A DNA stretch of 64,000 nucleotides from Calonectria ilicicola (Eukaryota; Ascomycota; Sordariomycetes; Hypocreales; Nectriaceae). Each line of letters opens with the position of its first letter. The stretch's first letter is position 1. Location: contig CP085825.1 in assembly GCA_020809705.1 (NCBI GenBank), positions 1,922,001 to 1,986,000 on the forward strand, in the 5' to 3' direction. The position numbers and the translations under genes were made by a program. This document shows, piece after piece, positions 31,809 through 43,094 of this stretch. Under the pieces are notes generated by a model. That model saw only the letters and a list, made by a program, of their open reading frames with translations, had not been told where the DNA came from and searched no databases.

Positions 31809-34556
31809 TCACTCGCTGTCATAACTAGAACTACAGGTTTCCCATTCATCATCATCCTGTAACCAAAATTCGGTAACGCAGTCATCACATCTCCATTGAC
31901 TCTCAATATCCCAAGGGGAGGTATTCATCTGGTCTGTCAAATATCCAATCTCTTCGTTGAGAACATCGATGATCCTTGTATAATTTTTCGTTTGGATTTC
32001 CTGATAAATGCCCCGATAAAAACCCAGCAGGTCGTGTTCTCCCCAGTCAGTCTTTTGACGAATGATCAAGTCGAGCTGAGACCTCGCGGAATTTCTGTCA
32101 TTCTTTTTTAACGCTGCTATTGCGTTTTCCAATATATGGATGTCGTGTTGGATGTTTTGGTCGCGCACGATTTCGTATAACCTGGAAAATGCCTCTTTCT
32201 CAGCATAGTAAGGCCGCCTGATGCCGGCCAGATAGAAATCGATCCCATGAAGTAAAACCTGAGTTATCACAAAGCCTATGGTTAATACCCAAGAAGGTGC
32301 TGGGGCTCATGCTCAGAAGATACTTTAACACTTCAAGATCAGAGTGCTTTGCTGCAAAGCTTAGAAATGTTTGAGAATAAGAGTCAATAAACTTCAATGA
32401 GGCGCCTTCTTTCATAGCATGACGCAAAAAGAAGATGTTGTTCGCGAACAGTGCACGGCACGCCGGTGTCGAGCCGTATTTATCTCGAGCCTCAAGATCA
32501 ACCCCTTTAGCTGCCAAGAGCAGGTTGAAAATTGCCTCTTGAGATGCCGGATTCCTGATCTTAGGCGAATCTGCCAAAATGTGTAAGGGCGTGTGGCCGC
32601 CCCAACCACGGCGTGAGGCTGATGCACCTGCCGCCAACAGCAAGGCAACTGCTTCTGACTGGCCGTATTGCACAGCAAGGTGCAAAGCCGTGTTGCCTGA
32701 CCTCTGACCCTGGTCTATATCGCACTGAGCTTTAAGCAGATGGTGCATGCACTGGATCCGACCAAGCAGTCCAGCAGCCATGAGCGGTGTACATTCAAAG
32801 AAATCTGATCTGTGGATATCAGCTCCTGCGGCGATTAGTTCGCCCAACGCTTTGGTGTTGCCAAATTGAATTGCCACATGAAGGGGAGCAAGTCCTGATG
32901 CATTGCCACATTCGTCTATAGCCCACATATCTTCTTGCAGTGCCTCCTCTATCCCAGATCCAAGTTTAGCCGCTTCATGGAGCCTTGTCCATCTCTGTTC
33001 CGGCATGTCATCAACCCAAGTCAAAACTTGACTCAGAAGGTTTTTTTCTTGACCATACGACGTTCTAGCCGATTCTAATTTTGACCTCGCACGCATTCCC
33101 GTTCCCCTCGACAAATGTAAGCCACGTCATTCCCAAAACCAAATTGTGCTTTACCTTGATAATCCCTGTTTTGGGAGCAAGTTTTGCCATTGCGCTAAGA
33201 ACATTTCTATAGCAGCGTAATTACTTTTGTTGATAGCTCTCTAAGATTCATTCAGTTTGAAACTCAAAGTTTTGGTGAATGCTCTCCTACTTACTTCGAC
33301 TAATCCCACGCCATCTTCATCCCGATCGTCAGGGAAGTAGCGTAAAAGCATATCCCTAATACCATGATATCCATTCGGTCGATCGATCCACACACATACC
33401 GTATCATTAGCAGGAATCACTCTAGCCGGCCGAAGCGCAAAATTCAAGCCTGCATTGCCAAATACTACTTTTAATAGCAAGCTTCTGGCCCAAAGCCACC
33501 GTGGAACATGGTATTCAACATTGACTGTGACTTCTTGTGAGCATTGGCATTTCGACTCAACCCCATCGAGTTTTGAAGTGTAGGCAACAAAGAGTGATCC
33601 AAGTGCAGGCCGAAGCCATGCTGGCGTTTGGCGATGAGTTTGCTTTATGTTGCATTGGCATCGGCATTTTCCTAAATACCCGGGCTCTCCATTACTGTGT
33701 AAGGGAATTGCCGTTTCCAAATGTAGTGATGGGGCTTCTTTTATGTCATCTTCCAAACCGGTCGTCGAATCTTGATAATTACTTAGTACCGTAACCCTCT
33801 CGTTGGCAGCCCCTTGCATACTTTTAATGTCAACATCATCATGGCAAACCTTAACTTCTTCTAGCCGCTCAGGGTTTGGTAATTCTTCAATTGATTCTGG
33901 GGCTATGGATGATGGCGAGCTCAGCTGCAGTTGCCTCCAATATCGAATGGCTGGCAAAGCTTCTGAGTGAAATCTGTGGTCGTGAGTCCCAGTGCACATG
34001 AATTATACACTCTTAGTCAAACTAATTTGTTTCAATACTTACCCATCATCCCTTTCCCTAAGAATAATCGCCAAGCTGATAACCTGAAACTGCACGGCCA
34101 TTTGTAGGTTTGATTTTGCCTCTATTGCCTTCTTATTTAGTTTAGCAATCTTATGTCGTTGTGGGATCCATTTGCGCCTGTTCGCTCGCTCGCTGTTCGA
34201 TGTTTTTGCACATTGGATTACGATCGCATTGAGTTCATCGTTGATTTCTTTCAACTTTCTTATTGCTTGAAGTATCAACAATGGCTCGGACATCTGGGTC
34301 AGGGTTAGGTCTGCTGGAAATAGGCCAGGAATCTTTCGGAATTCTCGGATAATGGTGTCGATCTCTTCAACCTATCCCCTCTTTGTTAGCTGTTCGTTCA
34401 AAATCTGCCGTTCACTGATCAAGCTCGCGCGCCTACCTGTTCTCTGAGGTCCGCGTAGTCGTCTTGGATATCGGAGAATTCTTGCAGAGTACTGGCGGTC
34501 TTAAGGGACTGATGCACCAGCTTCAAGCAGCTGGTCACAGCTCCGATCGGATCCAT
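31809..34556 (-). CDS. HeLo-like N-domain/ankyrin-repeat protein with a possible frame break
   Basis: Exons: 34556-34437, 34371-34043, 33973-33295 (all in phase), then tentatively 33194-33155 and 33074 onward. The N-terminus (MDPIGAVTSCLKLVHQSLK, later KLNKKAIEAKSNLQMAV) is a helical fungal N-terminal domain of the type found on NLR-like proteins. The middle has CRCQC and WLRPALGSLFVAYT...VPRWLWAR...ALRPARVIP, a conserved module of many fungal ankyrin proteins. Ankyrin repeats then follow: TRLHEAAKLG, LAPLHVAIQFGNTKALGELIAAGAD, NTALHLAVQYGQSEAVALLLAAGA, HTPLHILA. Near 32210-32270 the ankyrin frame (ending SGFTSWDRFLSG) gives way to a different frame (RRPYYAEKEAFSRLYEIV) that runs to the stop at 31809. 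Either a 75 bp intron with a weak GTGTTA donor or a one-base shift explains this. The likely role is recognition or signalling in the incompatibility system. Confidence 0.74.
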
Positions 34557-37500
34557 ATGGTATTATGGACCTCAAGGCAGCTGGTCTGAGCTTTGTGGTG
34601 GGTTTTTGATGGCTCAAACATATGGAGAGGTCCAATGTCGGGGTAAGCAAATGAGGTCAAATTATTCTCACCCACCACGGCACAGCCTTGTCAGGTGAGT
34701 TGCGTCACAAGAAAAAACGCCTTGCATTCAGTCCTCCGATCAAAGGAAACCACATCATACAAATGTTAGCGGCAGATATTGACCATTGAGCGACCGTTTT
34801 TTTATACCACTGCTAGAGATGAACAGTGTCTTGATAAGAACAGCATGGGGCATGTGGAGACAGCCATTGATCCCACACATTTAATACCAAGTTTGTCAGC
34901 TACACTTTTAATGGCCTTCATAGCAGTCTTCCTACTTTTTCTAAAGACGGAAGTAGGAAATAGTGTAACAAACGAACAAACTCGACTAGGTAGACGCAGT
35001 ACAGTTGTCAGCGAGAAGAGCAGTAAAACAACAGCTCCATTGTTCGCGAAAGAAAAAGAAAAAGAGGAGGGCAGGGCCATTGGGAAGAATAGAGCTCTAA
35101 GAAGGCTGTCTGTTTTCGAGCATTTCTGTGCAGATTTCCAACTTTGCACATTTCAACATTAATGTCACTCTTCTCTATTCTCTATTCAGGTTTTATCGCC
35201 TTCCATACAATAGCCTAAACTTTGAGAAGCTCATCACATCCACAACTGTTATCGCATATGTCACAGAGATTGCTTTGGTCATATCATGTAGCGAAAATGC
35301 GAAAAATAATGGTGCAATGTATTGATATCACCAAATTTTTGCTTGCTTCTTCGTTAGAATTCTAATTTAATAGTGGAATTATGAAGCTAATTTTTGCTTA
35401 ATTCAAAGCCTCTTGGAATTGCAACAACGGAGCGGATCTATGTGCGCTTGATCTAGGATGGAGAAATGGGTTGGGCTAGTGCCCACGACTTCGGATTCTA
35501 GACAATACTTCTAGAAAATATCGATATCTGAATTATGTTCTAGGTCACTTCTATTTCCAAAGTGCGCAAACTTGGCTGGCGGCACCTGCATGCTAATTAG
35601 CCATTGGGGTGAGCTCACAAAGGGTCGAGTAGCGAAACAAGAGCCACAAGATTTGGACCTGAGTGAACGACGGGCCGTTTTTATATACTTCTGGTGGTAC
35701 TTCTGGTGGAGGTCATCAGTTATAGAGTAATTCTGGCAGTACTATTGTAAAGTCGAGAAGTAGCCAACAGTACTGAAGTAAGAATAGATCAGGTATTGGT
35801 AGTCCGAGAAATCAAGGATACTAAATGTTGAAGGAAGGTCCAGGTGGAAAAACCACCAAGACTCAATCTGTTGCCAAGAACTGCATTGAACCGAGTTCAT
35901 GGGTGGATATGGGTTGGAATACGACCACAACCTCGTCTTCTTAGGGAGCCCAGTAAGATAGGATTCAAGCATGAAACAACAAAGCATAGGTATACTTCGT
36001 GGCGTCACTAAGGGAATTCGCATGCTTCCTATCAATTATAGGCACTTATTTTGCTAATAAACGCTTTTTTTCCGTCTTGGCTTAAATTGAATTCTTTCGG
36101 GGTTTGGTGGATTACCTATGAGAGACATCAACAGACTAGCGTATGTTATTCGAGCTTGTTGAAGCACTGCGATGAATTAACCGATGAGTGTCCTTGGTTA
36201 CTGTCTGCTTGATTCGCATCCTTTCCTAGGGGGTGGCAATTTGTGACCGCTGGTCACTGTTTGATCAAGGTTGAAGTACTTACTTGTCGTAGTCATGTGT
36301 TAAGCCCTTCTCACTCTCGCAAGCTCACCATGGATTCCCACAACGCTAACGCAGCTGCTTAATCCATTTTGCTGTAGATCTCATTGAATGAATGTTTATC
36401 TTTCAACATAACCTAAGCTGGCTGCCGAGTGAGTCAGGCGGCTAGCAAAGTTCAGCCAACTGTTGAGCCACGGCGACAATAGGACAAGAGTGTAGTGTAA
36501 ATACAGTCAGCCAACTTTATTTTGACGCCATATTTGCATCCTGACTGTGTCTTGAATAATTAGTCAGAAGTCAAGCAGACGAGTCGACTTTGTGACTGTA
36601 ACGGGGAGAAGCAAGTCCAAGTTTGTTCCAGGAGAGTTATGACGAAATATGCATTGGTACATTCGCTGGTCGACATCATCATGTAACAAGAAGAAAAAAA
36701 ACAAGTCAGCGATCAAGTTTGGATTGCTTTAGCAGGCCTGACGTCACAGGGCACCAACAATAAAGTGCCTTACGGTGAATGCAAGGGAATTGTCGACTTT
36801 GCAGTGGGATTATCGAGGGTCTAGAACGTCCAGGATGGCGAATGCAACTTTTTGAGTGTCAAAGTGCACGCCATGTCGTCACTGGTAATTTTGCGACAAT
36901 GAATTGGGTGTGGTGATTGGCTTTGTGAACGAACCACAGCGGATGACTCCCTCCCCGCGGGAGGCCCCCGCAGAAAAGTGGATGTGGCTGAGCCACTAAG
37001 CCTCCAGGGCCGTCTTGGCTGTGAACGGCGTTGCCGGCATGCGGCGCGGGCGGGTGCATACATAGCGGTAGGGATGATGTATGTGTGTGATGATGTGGTA
37101 AAAGAGGGAGGGAGAGAGGGAGGGATTTTTGGTAGGATAATTAATTATGCATGGCATGTCGGACGGATGGATGGATGGCTGGATGACGATTGAATGGGAA
37201 CTGGCTGTATTGAAATTAGGAACTGCGAGTGTCGTGTGATGCTGCCGTGAAACACAATTGGTCTTGTTTTTTTTTGAGCCTCGTGAACGTTTTGCGACCA
37301 ATGGCGAACAATTGTGGGGGATGGATGGAGGGAGGGGGGGGCGTCTGCGGTTATCCCTTAGTCGATAGTGTGCTGCAGCAGAGCGTGGCACATTGGGAAA
37401 TGCACTGCCAGCACTGCCAGCACCACCGCTGCTGCTGACATGGAGGCCACTGCAGTCTTGGCTGCTTTTTGGCACTGCAACCAAAGTCCCCATCATGGAT

Positions 37501-38261
37501 GTCGGCCAAGGCAATCAGGCCTCCACGACGCGGACGGAAGCCTGAGGGTGGATGATGGATTATGGATGGTGGATGGAATGAAGGAATGAATGAATGAGGA
37601 TGCAGTATGCATGCAGTACAAGGAAGAGAGAGGGATGGGGGAGGGCCATCCATTGGCCAATTCAATTCGATGGGGTTGTTGTCGCTGGATTCAACGGCGT
37701 CTGGCTGCCTGGACGCGCCCTCTAGCGACCCCTAGTGACCCTCAGTAACCACCCCAATGACCCCCTATACGTACCCCCCCCTTCAACCCCATTCAAGCCA
37801 ATTCAAGCCCCCCCGGCCGGCGAGGCAAAGCGGACTAGTCCGTTTCGCCCCATAAATCAGCGGTTGATGCCTGGCACCATCCCCATTGTCAGACGGCACC
37901 ACACCCTAAACAGGATGGATACGTCGCTGTGTGACTCAGGAAAGCCGAACAATCATGCCTCGTAGGGCTGGATGCCTCTGCTGCGGCTTATGCAGTGGTA
38001 TGCATTGGTCGCATGCAGTCAAAAAAGTATTTAAATCCATTCTTGTTGCACTTTCGACTTTTCTTTCCCCTTCACATCCCACATCTCAGCTGCAACTTGC
38101 AGATCAGATCTCAGGTCTTAAAAACCCAACCAACCAGCCAGCGCCCGCCGCGACCCGGCTTCCGACTAATAAACGGACCAATCAGTCAACCAACCAACTC
38201 TCTGTTCATGATACCTCTCCTACAACACCTTCTTTCACCATCATCACAACTCACACCCAAC
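34557..38261. other. Gene-poor 3.7 kb region
   Basis: No convincing gene. The frame at 34779-35162 (127 codons, one hydrophobic stretch) has a long frame opposite it and no splice support. The region is AT-rich up to about 36.6 kb, with a 12-base tandem duplication (TACTTCTGGTGG) at 35686-35709. From 36.8 kb it becomes GC-richer and contains purine-rich (GGGA) and GGAT/GAAT simple repeats. The last kilobase is the promoter of the BCS1-like gene, with a pyrimidine-rich leader. Confidence 0.5.
37160..37190 (+). repeat. GGAT simple repeat
   Basis: Imperfect tandem GGAT units. A related GGAT/GAAT-rich tract follows at about 37548-37600. Simple-sequence slippage repeats without coding function. 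Confidence 0.6.
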
Positions 38262-40247
38262 ATGGAGTCCATCAACTCCTCCAACCTCAGCGGTGGTCCC
38301 GCCCTTGCCCCTCCACCTCCTCAGTTTGCCCTTCTAGATTATTTAATACCGGGATTTTCAGTCTTCTCCTCTGCCATTCAAACCTACCTGGGCATTGACC
38401 TCAACATCTACATTCCCCTGCTGCTCATGATCTCCGGTCTGACTTTTGCATGGACCTACATGAGCGACTATGTCTGGGGCATGGTGGAGAAGTACATGAT
38501 GTCCGTTGTCCGCATCCGCACCGACGATGAGATCTACAACATCATCATGACTTGGGTCACTGCCCAGCGCTTTGCTCAGAGCTCCCGCCGCTTCATCGTC
38601 AACACCAACATCAACTCCCGCTCCTGGTTCCTCTTCAGATGGAACGATGAAGATGATGAGGAGGAGGAGGGCGATGGCCTCACCCCCCGCAAGAAGCCTC
38701 TCCAGTACACCCCATCCTTCGGCAGCCACTTCTTCTGGTTCAAGGGCCACCTCTTGCTGTTCGAGCGCCACGAGAACCGTGAGCAGTCTACTTTCCTAGT
38801 CGTCAGCGAGCGTGAGGAGATCTCCATCTCCTGCTTCGGCCGCAACCCCAGTATCCTCAAGGAGCTCCTCGTCGAGGCCCGCGGCCAGTACATGAAGAAG
38901 GACGAGACCAAGACTCTGATCTACCGCGGTGCTTCCGGTTCCAACGGTGGCGACCCCAGCTGGCAGCGCTGCATGACCCGTGCTAGCCGTCCTGTTTCTA
39001 CCGTCATCCTCAACGAGAAGGTCAAGCAGGATCTCATCGACGATGTTACCGACTACCTCAACCCTGCTACCCGCCGCTGGTACTCCAACCGTGGTATTCC
39101 CTACCGCCGTGGCTACCTTCTCTATGGCCCCCCTGGAACTGGAAAGAGTTCCCTCAGTCTTGCTCTGGCCGGCTTCTTCCGCATGCGCATCTACATGGTT
39201 AGCTTGAGCTCCGTCATGGCCAATGAGGAGAACCTTTCTTCCCTGTTTGCTGAGCTTCCTCGTCGCTGCGTCGTTCTCCTTGAGGATATTGATAGTGCCG
39301 GTCTTACACACACTCGTGAGGAGAAGAAGGGCGAGAATGGCGAGGAAGCCCCCGTGGTCCCTATCCAGAACAGCACCCCTGGAAAGTCTGGATCCCCTAC
39401 TCTCCCTGGCAGACTTTCCCTCTCTGGTCTTCTCAACATTCTCGACGGTGTTGCTTCCCAGGAGGGTCGCGTGCTCATCATGACCACCAACCACTTGGAG
39501 AAGCTTGACAAGGCTCTTATCCGACCTGGCCGTGTTGACATGATTGTTAAGTTTGGTCTTGCTGACGCTGGTATGACTGAGTCCATCTTCCGTGCTATCT
39601 ACGCTCCATATGAGAACGAGAATACCCGTGAATCTGGCGACGCCAAGGAAACCGATATGGATGACGCCAAGGTTAAAGAGGAGACCGAGAAGGCTAAAAA
39701 GACCCACGCCGAGACTCTTGAGCGTGTCGGCACCCTCGCCAAGGAGTTTGTCACCAAGATCCCAGAGCACGAGTTCAGCCCTGCTGAGATCCAGGGCCTG
39801 CTCCTCAAGCACAAGCGCAACCCTGAAAAGGTCCTTGAGGTCGCTGAGGAGTGGGTTGTGGAGACCCGCAAGGAGAAGAAGAAGAAGGAGATTGACGATG
39901 CCGAGCAGCGACGCAAGGATGAGGAGAAGGCTAAGAAGGAGGAGGCCAAGAAGAAGCGCAAGGAGGAGAGGGCCAAGGCCCGCAAGAAGGCCAAGAAGGC
40001 TGCCAAGCGCAAGAACAAGGTCGAGGGTGAGATCTCCGAGTCCGACTCTGACTCTGATTCCGAGTCGGAGGCCGAATCTGAGTCCACCAAGGATGGCGAG
40101 GAGAAGAAGGACAAGACTGATGAGAAGGTGACCGAGAAGAAGGAGACCACCGAGAAGAAGACTGAGGAGACCAAGGATGAGACACTGGCAGAGAAGCCCA
40201 AGGGCACCTCTGATTCAGGATACGATACCCCCGAGCAAACTTCATAA
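38262..40247 (+). CDS. BCS1-type mitochondrial-like AAA ATPase
   Basis: Start taken at the ATG in caacATGGAG (38262), giving 661 residues in one exon; the frame is open 89 codons further upstream but that part is leader-like. A hydrophobic segment near 46-68 (IYIPLLLMISGLTFAWTYM) precedes the BCS1 N-terminal domain (WGMVEKYMMSVVRI...FWFKGHLLLFERHE...LLVEAR). The AAA domain shows [18 protein letters not shown] (P-loop 289-296), VVLLEDIDSAG (Walker B), LSGLLNILDGVASQEGRVLIMTTNH and LIRPGRVDM. Yeast Bcs1 inserts the Rieske protein into complex III. This protein belongs to the large mould-specific paralogue group, so the client is unknown. The last 115 residues are a highly charged Lys/Glu coiled-coil-like and Asp/Ser-rich tail that Bcs1 itself lacks. 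Confidence 0.94.
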   Translation: MESINSSNLSGGPALAPPPPQFALLDYLIPGFSVFSSAIQTYLGIDLNIYIPLLLMISGLTFAWTYMSDYVWGMVEKYMMSVVRIRTDDEIYNIIMTWVTAQRFAQSSRRFIVNTNINSRSWFLFRWNDEDDEEEEGDGLTPRKKPLQYTPSFGSHFFWFKGHLLLFERHENREQSTFLVVSEREEISISCFGRNPSILKELLVEARGQYMKKDETKTLIYRGASGSNGGDPSWQRCMTRASRPVSTVILNEKVKQDLIDDVTDYLNPATRRWYSNRGIPYRRGYLLYGPPGTGKSSLSLALAGFFRMRIYMVSLSSVMANEENLSSLFAELPRRCVVLLEDIDSAGLTHTREEKKGENGEEAPVVPIQNSTPGKSGSPTLPGRLSLSGLLNILDGVASQEGRVLIMTTNHLEKLDKALIRPGRVDMIVKFGLADAGMTESIFRAIYAPYENENTRESGDAKETDMDDAKVKEETEKAKKTHAETLERVGTLAKEFVTKIPEHEFSPAEIQGLLLKHKRNPEKVLEVAEEWVVETRKEKKKKEIDDAEQRRKDEEKAKKEEAKKKRKEERAKARKKAKKAAKRKNKVEGEISESDSDSDSESEAESESTKDGEEKKDKTDEKVTEKKETTEKKTEETKDETLAEKPKGTSDSGYDTPEQTS

Positions 40248-40703
40248 GGAAGCATGATTTAATGACCGCATATACAAGCATAGAAAACTGTATTTGACAC
40301 TACTCTAAAAACAATATCGAGTTTAATTCGCAAGAAGAAATATTTTTACTCTGAGCTAGATTGATTCAAGTGATGCTAAAGATTTCGCGATGCAGTGCCA
40401 AGTTTACTATCTAATGGCTCAAGTCAAATTCACTAAATGAGAGTCACGGGTTGTCAAGTCACAGGTCACACAGTTCATAATTGGTTAAGGAAAAAAGAAA
40501 AAAGCTTTTATTATGTAAAGAATACTAGTAGAAAAGAAGAAGAGAAGAAAGATCAAAAAAGATATGCTCTCCCTAATAAGATACTCTCAGCGAGCAACAC
40601 AAATAGACTCTCTGTAGTATCACACACACACGCACACGCGTCTCTAGTCATGCTGGTCCGGGCATAGTCATCAGAACATTACTAAGCTCCTAAGGCATCC
40701 AAT
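40248..40703. other. Short intergenic region between convergent genes
   Basis: 3' flanks of the BCS1-like gene and of the WSC protein gene. Contains a CA/CG-alternating stretch near 40621-40640. No gene seen. Confidence 0.5.
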
Positions 40704-42942
40704 CTAGATGAAAGCCACAGCGAGGGCGGCCAGAACAGCGGCCAGGTTGACAAAGTGGCCAGTGGCCGCGGAGACGACAACGGGAGGAACCTCGCCGCCC
40801 TGCTTGCCGAGCTCGACAACCTTGGAGCAGCCGGCGCCAGAGCAGCCAGGAGTGCCAGCACCGGGGGTGCTTCCACCAGTCTCAGCGCCAGTGCTGGGGG
40901 TACCAGGGCATCCGGGGCCAGAGCAGCCAGGGGCACCAGCGCCGGGGGTGCTGCCGCCAGTCTCGCCGCCAGTCTCGCCGCCAGTGCTGGGGGTGCCGGG
41001 GCACTCAGGACCAGTGCAGCCGGTGTTGGGGGTACCAGAGCCAGGAGTGCCAGAGCCGGGAGTCTCGCAGCCGGGGCCACCGGGGCACTTGGAGCCAGGA
41101 GTGCCAGAGCCAGGAGTGCCGGAGCCAGGAGTGCCAGAGCCGGGAGTCTCGCAGCCGGGGCCACCGGGGCACTTGGAGCCAGGAGCGCCGGAGCCAGGAG
41201 TGCCGGAGCCAGGAGTGCCAGAGCCGGGAGTGCCAGAGCCGGGAGTGCCAGAGCCAGGAGTGCCGGAGCCAGGAGTGCCGGAGCCAGGAGTGCCGGAGCC
41301 AGGAGTGCCGGAGCCAGGAGTGCCGGAGCCAGGAGTGCCAGAGCCGGGGGGCTTGCCTTCCTCCTCATCCTCGCAAGGCTTGTACATAAGAGCACCCTCG
41401 CCGCATCCCTTTCCAGTGCAGACATCAGCCTGGTAGACAACATCGTGGCTTCCCTTCTCCTCCTCGGGGCACTCCTGGGGCTTGTAGACGGTCTGGCCCT
41501 TGCAGCTGGTGCTGGAGCAGATCTTGGGGACGTAGCTGAATCCACCCTTGCAGAGGCAGGCCTGGGGGAAGTAGACGACATCACCAGCGTGGCACTCATC
41601 ACCGGGGAAGGGGACGAAGATGACGTAGGTAGGTCCGTTACCGGGCTCGATGATGGTGGTGACGGTCTGGGTAGCACCGGCGCCAACCTCGACAGTTCGG
41701 GTCACAGAAGACTCAGCACCAGTGGCGGTAGCAGTGACAGTGGTCTCGCCGTTGCCAATAGCATCCTCGTTGATGTAGACAGAGAGAAGGATATCGTTGG
41801 AGATGGCCTGGCGGGAACCGAAGCGGCGGCGGGCAAGGCGCTTGGACTCGGCGTTAGGCTCACCACCGCAGACTTCCTCCTTGTTACCAGGGCAAGGGAT
41901 GTTGCATCGATCAGAGGGGACCTTGGCGGTGTTGGCAGGGTCGATCTTCTCACCGCAGTAGCACTGGCTGTAGAGGGTGTTAGTCATTGTCCTAGAGGTC
42001 ACGGGAGTTGGTTGATACTCACTTCTTGAAGAGGCCGAAGAGTGCGAATCCCTCGCAGAAGCTGGAGCACAGGTCGGAATCAAGCTCATCGCTCTCACCA
42101 CCAAGGTGGAAGCCAGGGAAACCACCAGTAGAGCCAACGCAGCCGTAGTAGGGGTGGTTGCCAGGCTTGGGGCCAGAGGTAGGGGTGCTGGTGGCAGAGC
42201 CGCTTCCAGTCTCAGTGGCAGACTCGCTCATAGATCCAGTTCCAGTCTGGGGGGGCTCCTCGCCACCAATACCGGTAGGAGCTCCAGTGCCGGTCTGAGG
42301 CTCAGCAGAGGTGGGGGAACCACTGCCGCTGCCGCTGCCGCTGCCGCTGTTGTCGACAGCAGCCTTGGATCCAACTACAACACCAACGTTGGAGATGAGG
42401 ATGGGTACGGGGTTGCTTCCGCAGGTGTATGCGAATGCGATGTCGGGCTTGGTCGAGGCGGGTGCCGAATCGGTCTTGATGCTCTGCATCTCCGTGGAAG
42501 GCTGAGCAGCTTGACCGTACACATTTTGGCCGTTGACAGTTACATCGAGCTTACAGTCAGACGTCTCTCGCTTGGAAAACGAGGAGCCAATTCCAAGCTC
42601 AGCCAGAATTGCGAGCACATCGCCAAGAGTGATCTTGGCAATGTTGACCTTTGGCTTCATGGTAGACACGCCATTGGCAGTGGGTGTCAGCCTCCTATAC
42701 ACGCATCAACTGTTAGTAATGGGCCAATGCCACAAGATGCTCTTGGATACGTACACAGCCTTTGCGCCACCAGCGAGGGTGACAACTTGTCCGCCACTAA
42801 TCTCGGCGTCGTCGAGACCAACTGCAATGGTGGAAGCAGTGGGAGCAGCCGAAGAGGAGCTGGCAGTGGAGGTCGGAGTCTGCTGCGCAAAGGCAGTAGA
42901 CTGCAGGAGCAATCCTGCGAGGGTCAAGGTGTTGTAGCGCAT
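40704..42942 (-). CDS. Cell-wall WSC-domain protein with GSGTP repeats and GPI-type tail
   Basis: Model: exons 42942-42755, 42694-42023 and 41967-40704, 707 residues; introns of 60 and 55 bp, both with ACTAAC branch sites. The signal peptide is MRYNTLTLAGLLLQSTAFAQ. A Ser/Thr-rich part, a globular segment (LDVTVNGQNVYG), and a Gly/Ser linker follow. The WSC carbohydrate-binding domain (YYGCVG...LCSSFCEG...QCYCGEKID...CNIPCPGN..EVCGG) is completed across intron 2. After it come Cys-containing repeats (AGDVVYFPQACLCKG, GQTVYKPQECPE) and about twenty GSGTP pentapeptides interrupted by SKCPGGPGCE. The C-terminus (GHFVNLAAVLAALAVAFI) is a GPI-attachment signal. It is expected at the cell surface or wall as a structural or adhesive protein. 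Repeat number probably varies between strains. Long frames on the opposite strand are products of the repeat. Confidence 0.91.
41030..41348 (-). repeat. 15-base tandem repeats encoding GSGTP
   Basis: About twenty near-identical 15-base units within the WSC wall-protein gene, with two interruptions encoding SKCPGGPGCETP. The high identity between units suggests recent expansion or homogenisation. Confidence 0.88.
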
Positions 42943-43087
42943 GGCGGCGGCTTTTGAAACGGAGTGAGAAACGAATGTGTGTGTCAAAAGACTGTTGCGA
43001 GGCTGGAGTTAGTAAGGAACGTTGCCAGAGAAGTGTTGGCTTGTGAGCTGATGAGGAAATTTTTGATTCGGGGTCGGCATCGTCGAC

Positions 43088-43094
43088 TTTTATA
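43088..43094 (-). promoter_or_regulatory. TATA box of the WSC wall-protein gene
   Basis: TATAAAA on the minus strand, about 146 bp upstream of the ATG at 42942. Confidence 0.55.

Noticed and set aside
34779..35162. 127-codon plus frame with one hydrophobic segment
   Set aside because: A similarly long frame lies opposite it; no promoter, splice signals or family resemblance.
38796..39812. 338-codon minus-strand frame opposite the BCS1-like gene
   Set aside because: A by-product of codon bias; the plus strand has a complete AAA domain.
40755..42029. 424-codon plus-strand open frame opposite the WSC wall-protein gene
   Set aside because: It mirrors the GSGTP repeats, has only Ala/Gly/Ser/Arg composition, and the opposite strand has signal peptide, WSC domain, introns and GPI tail.
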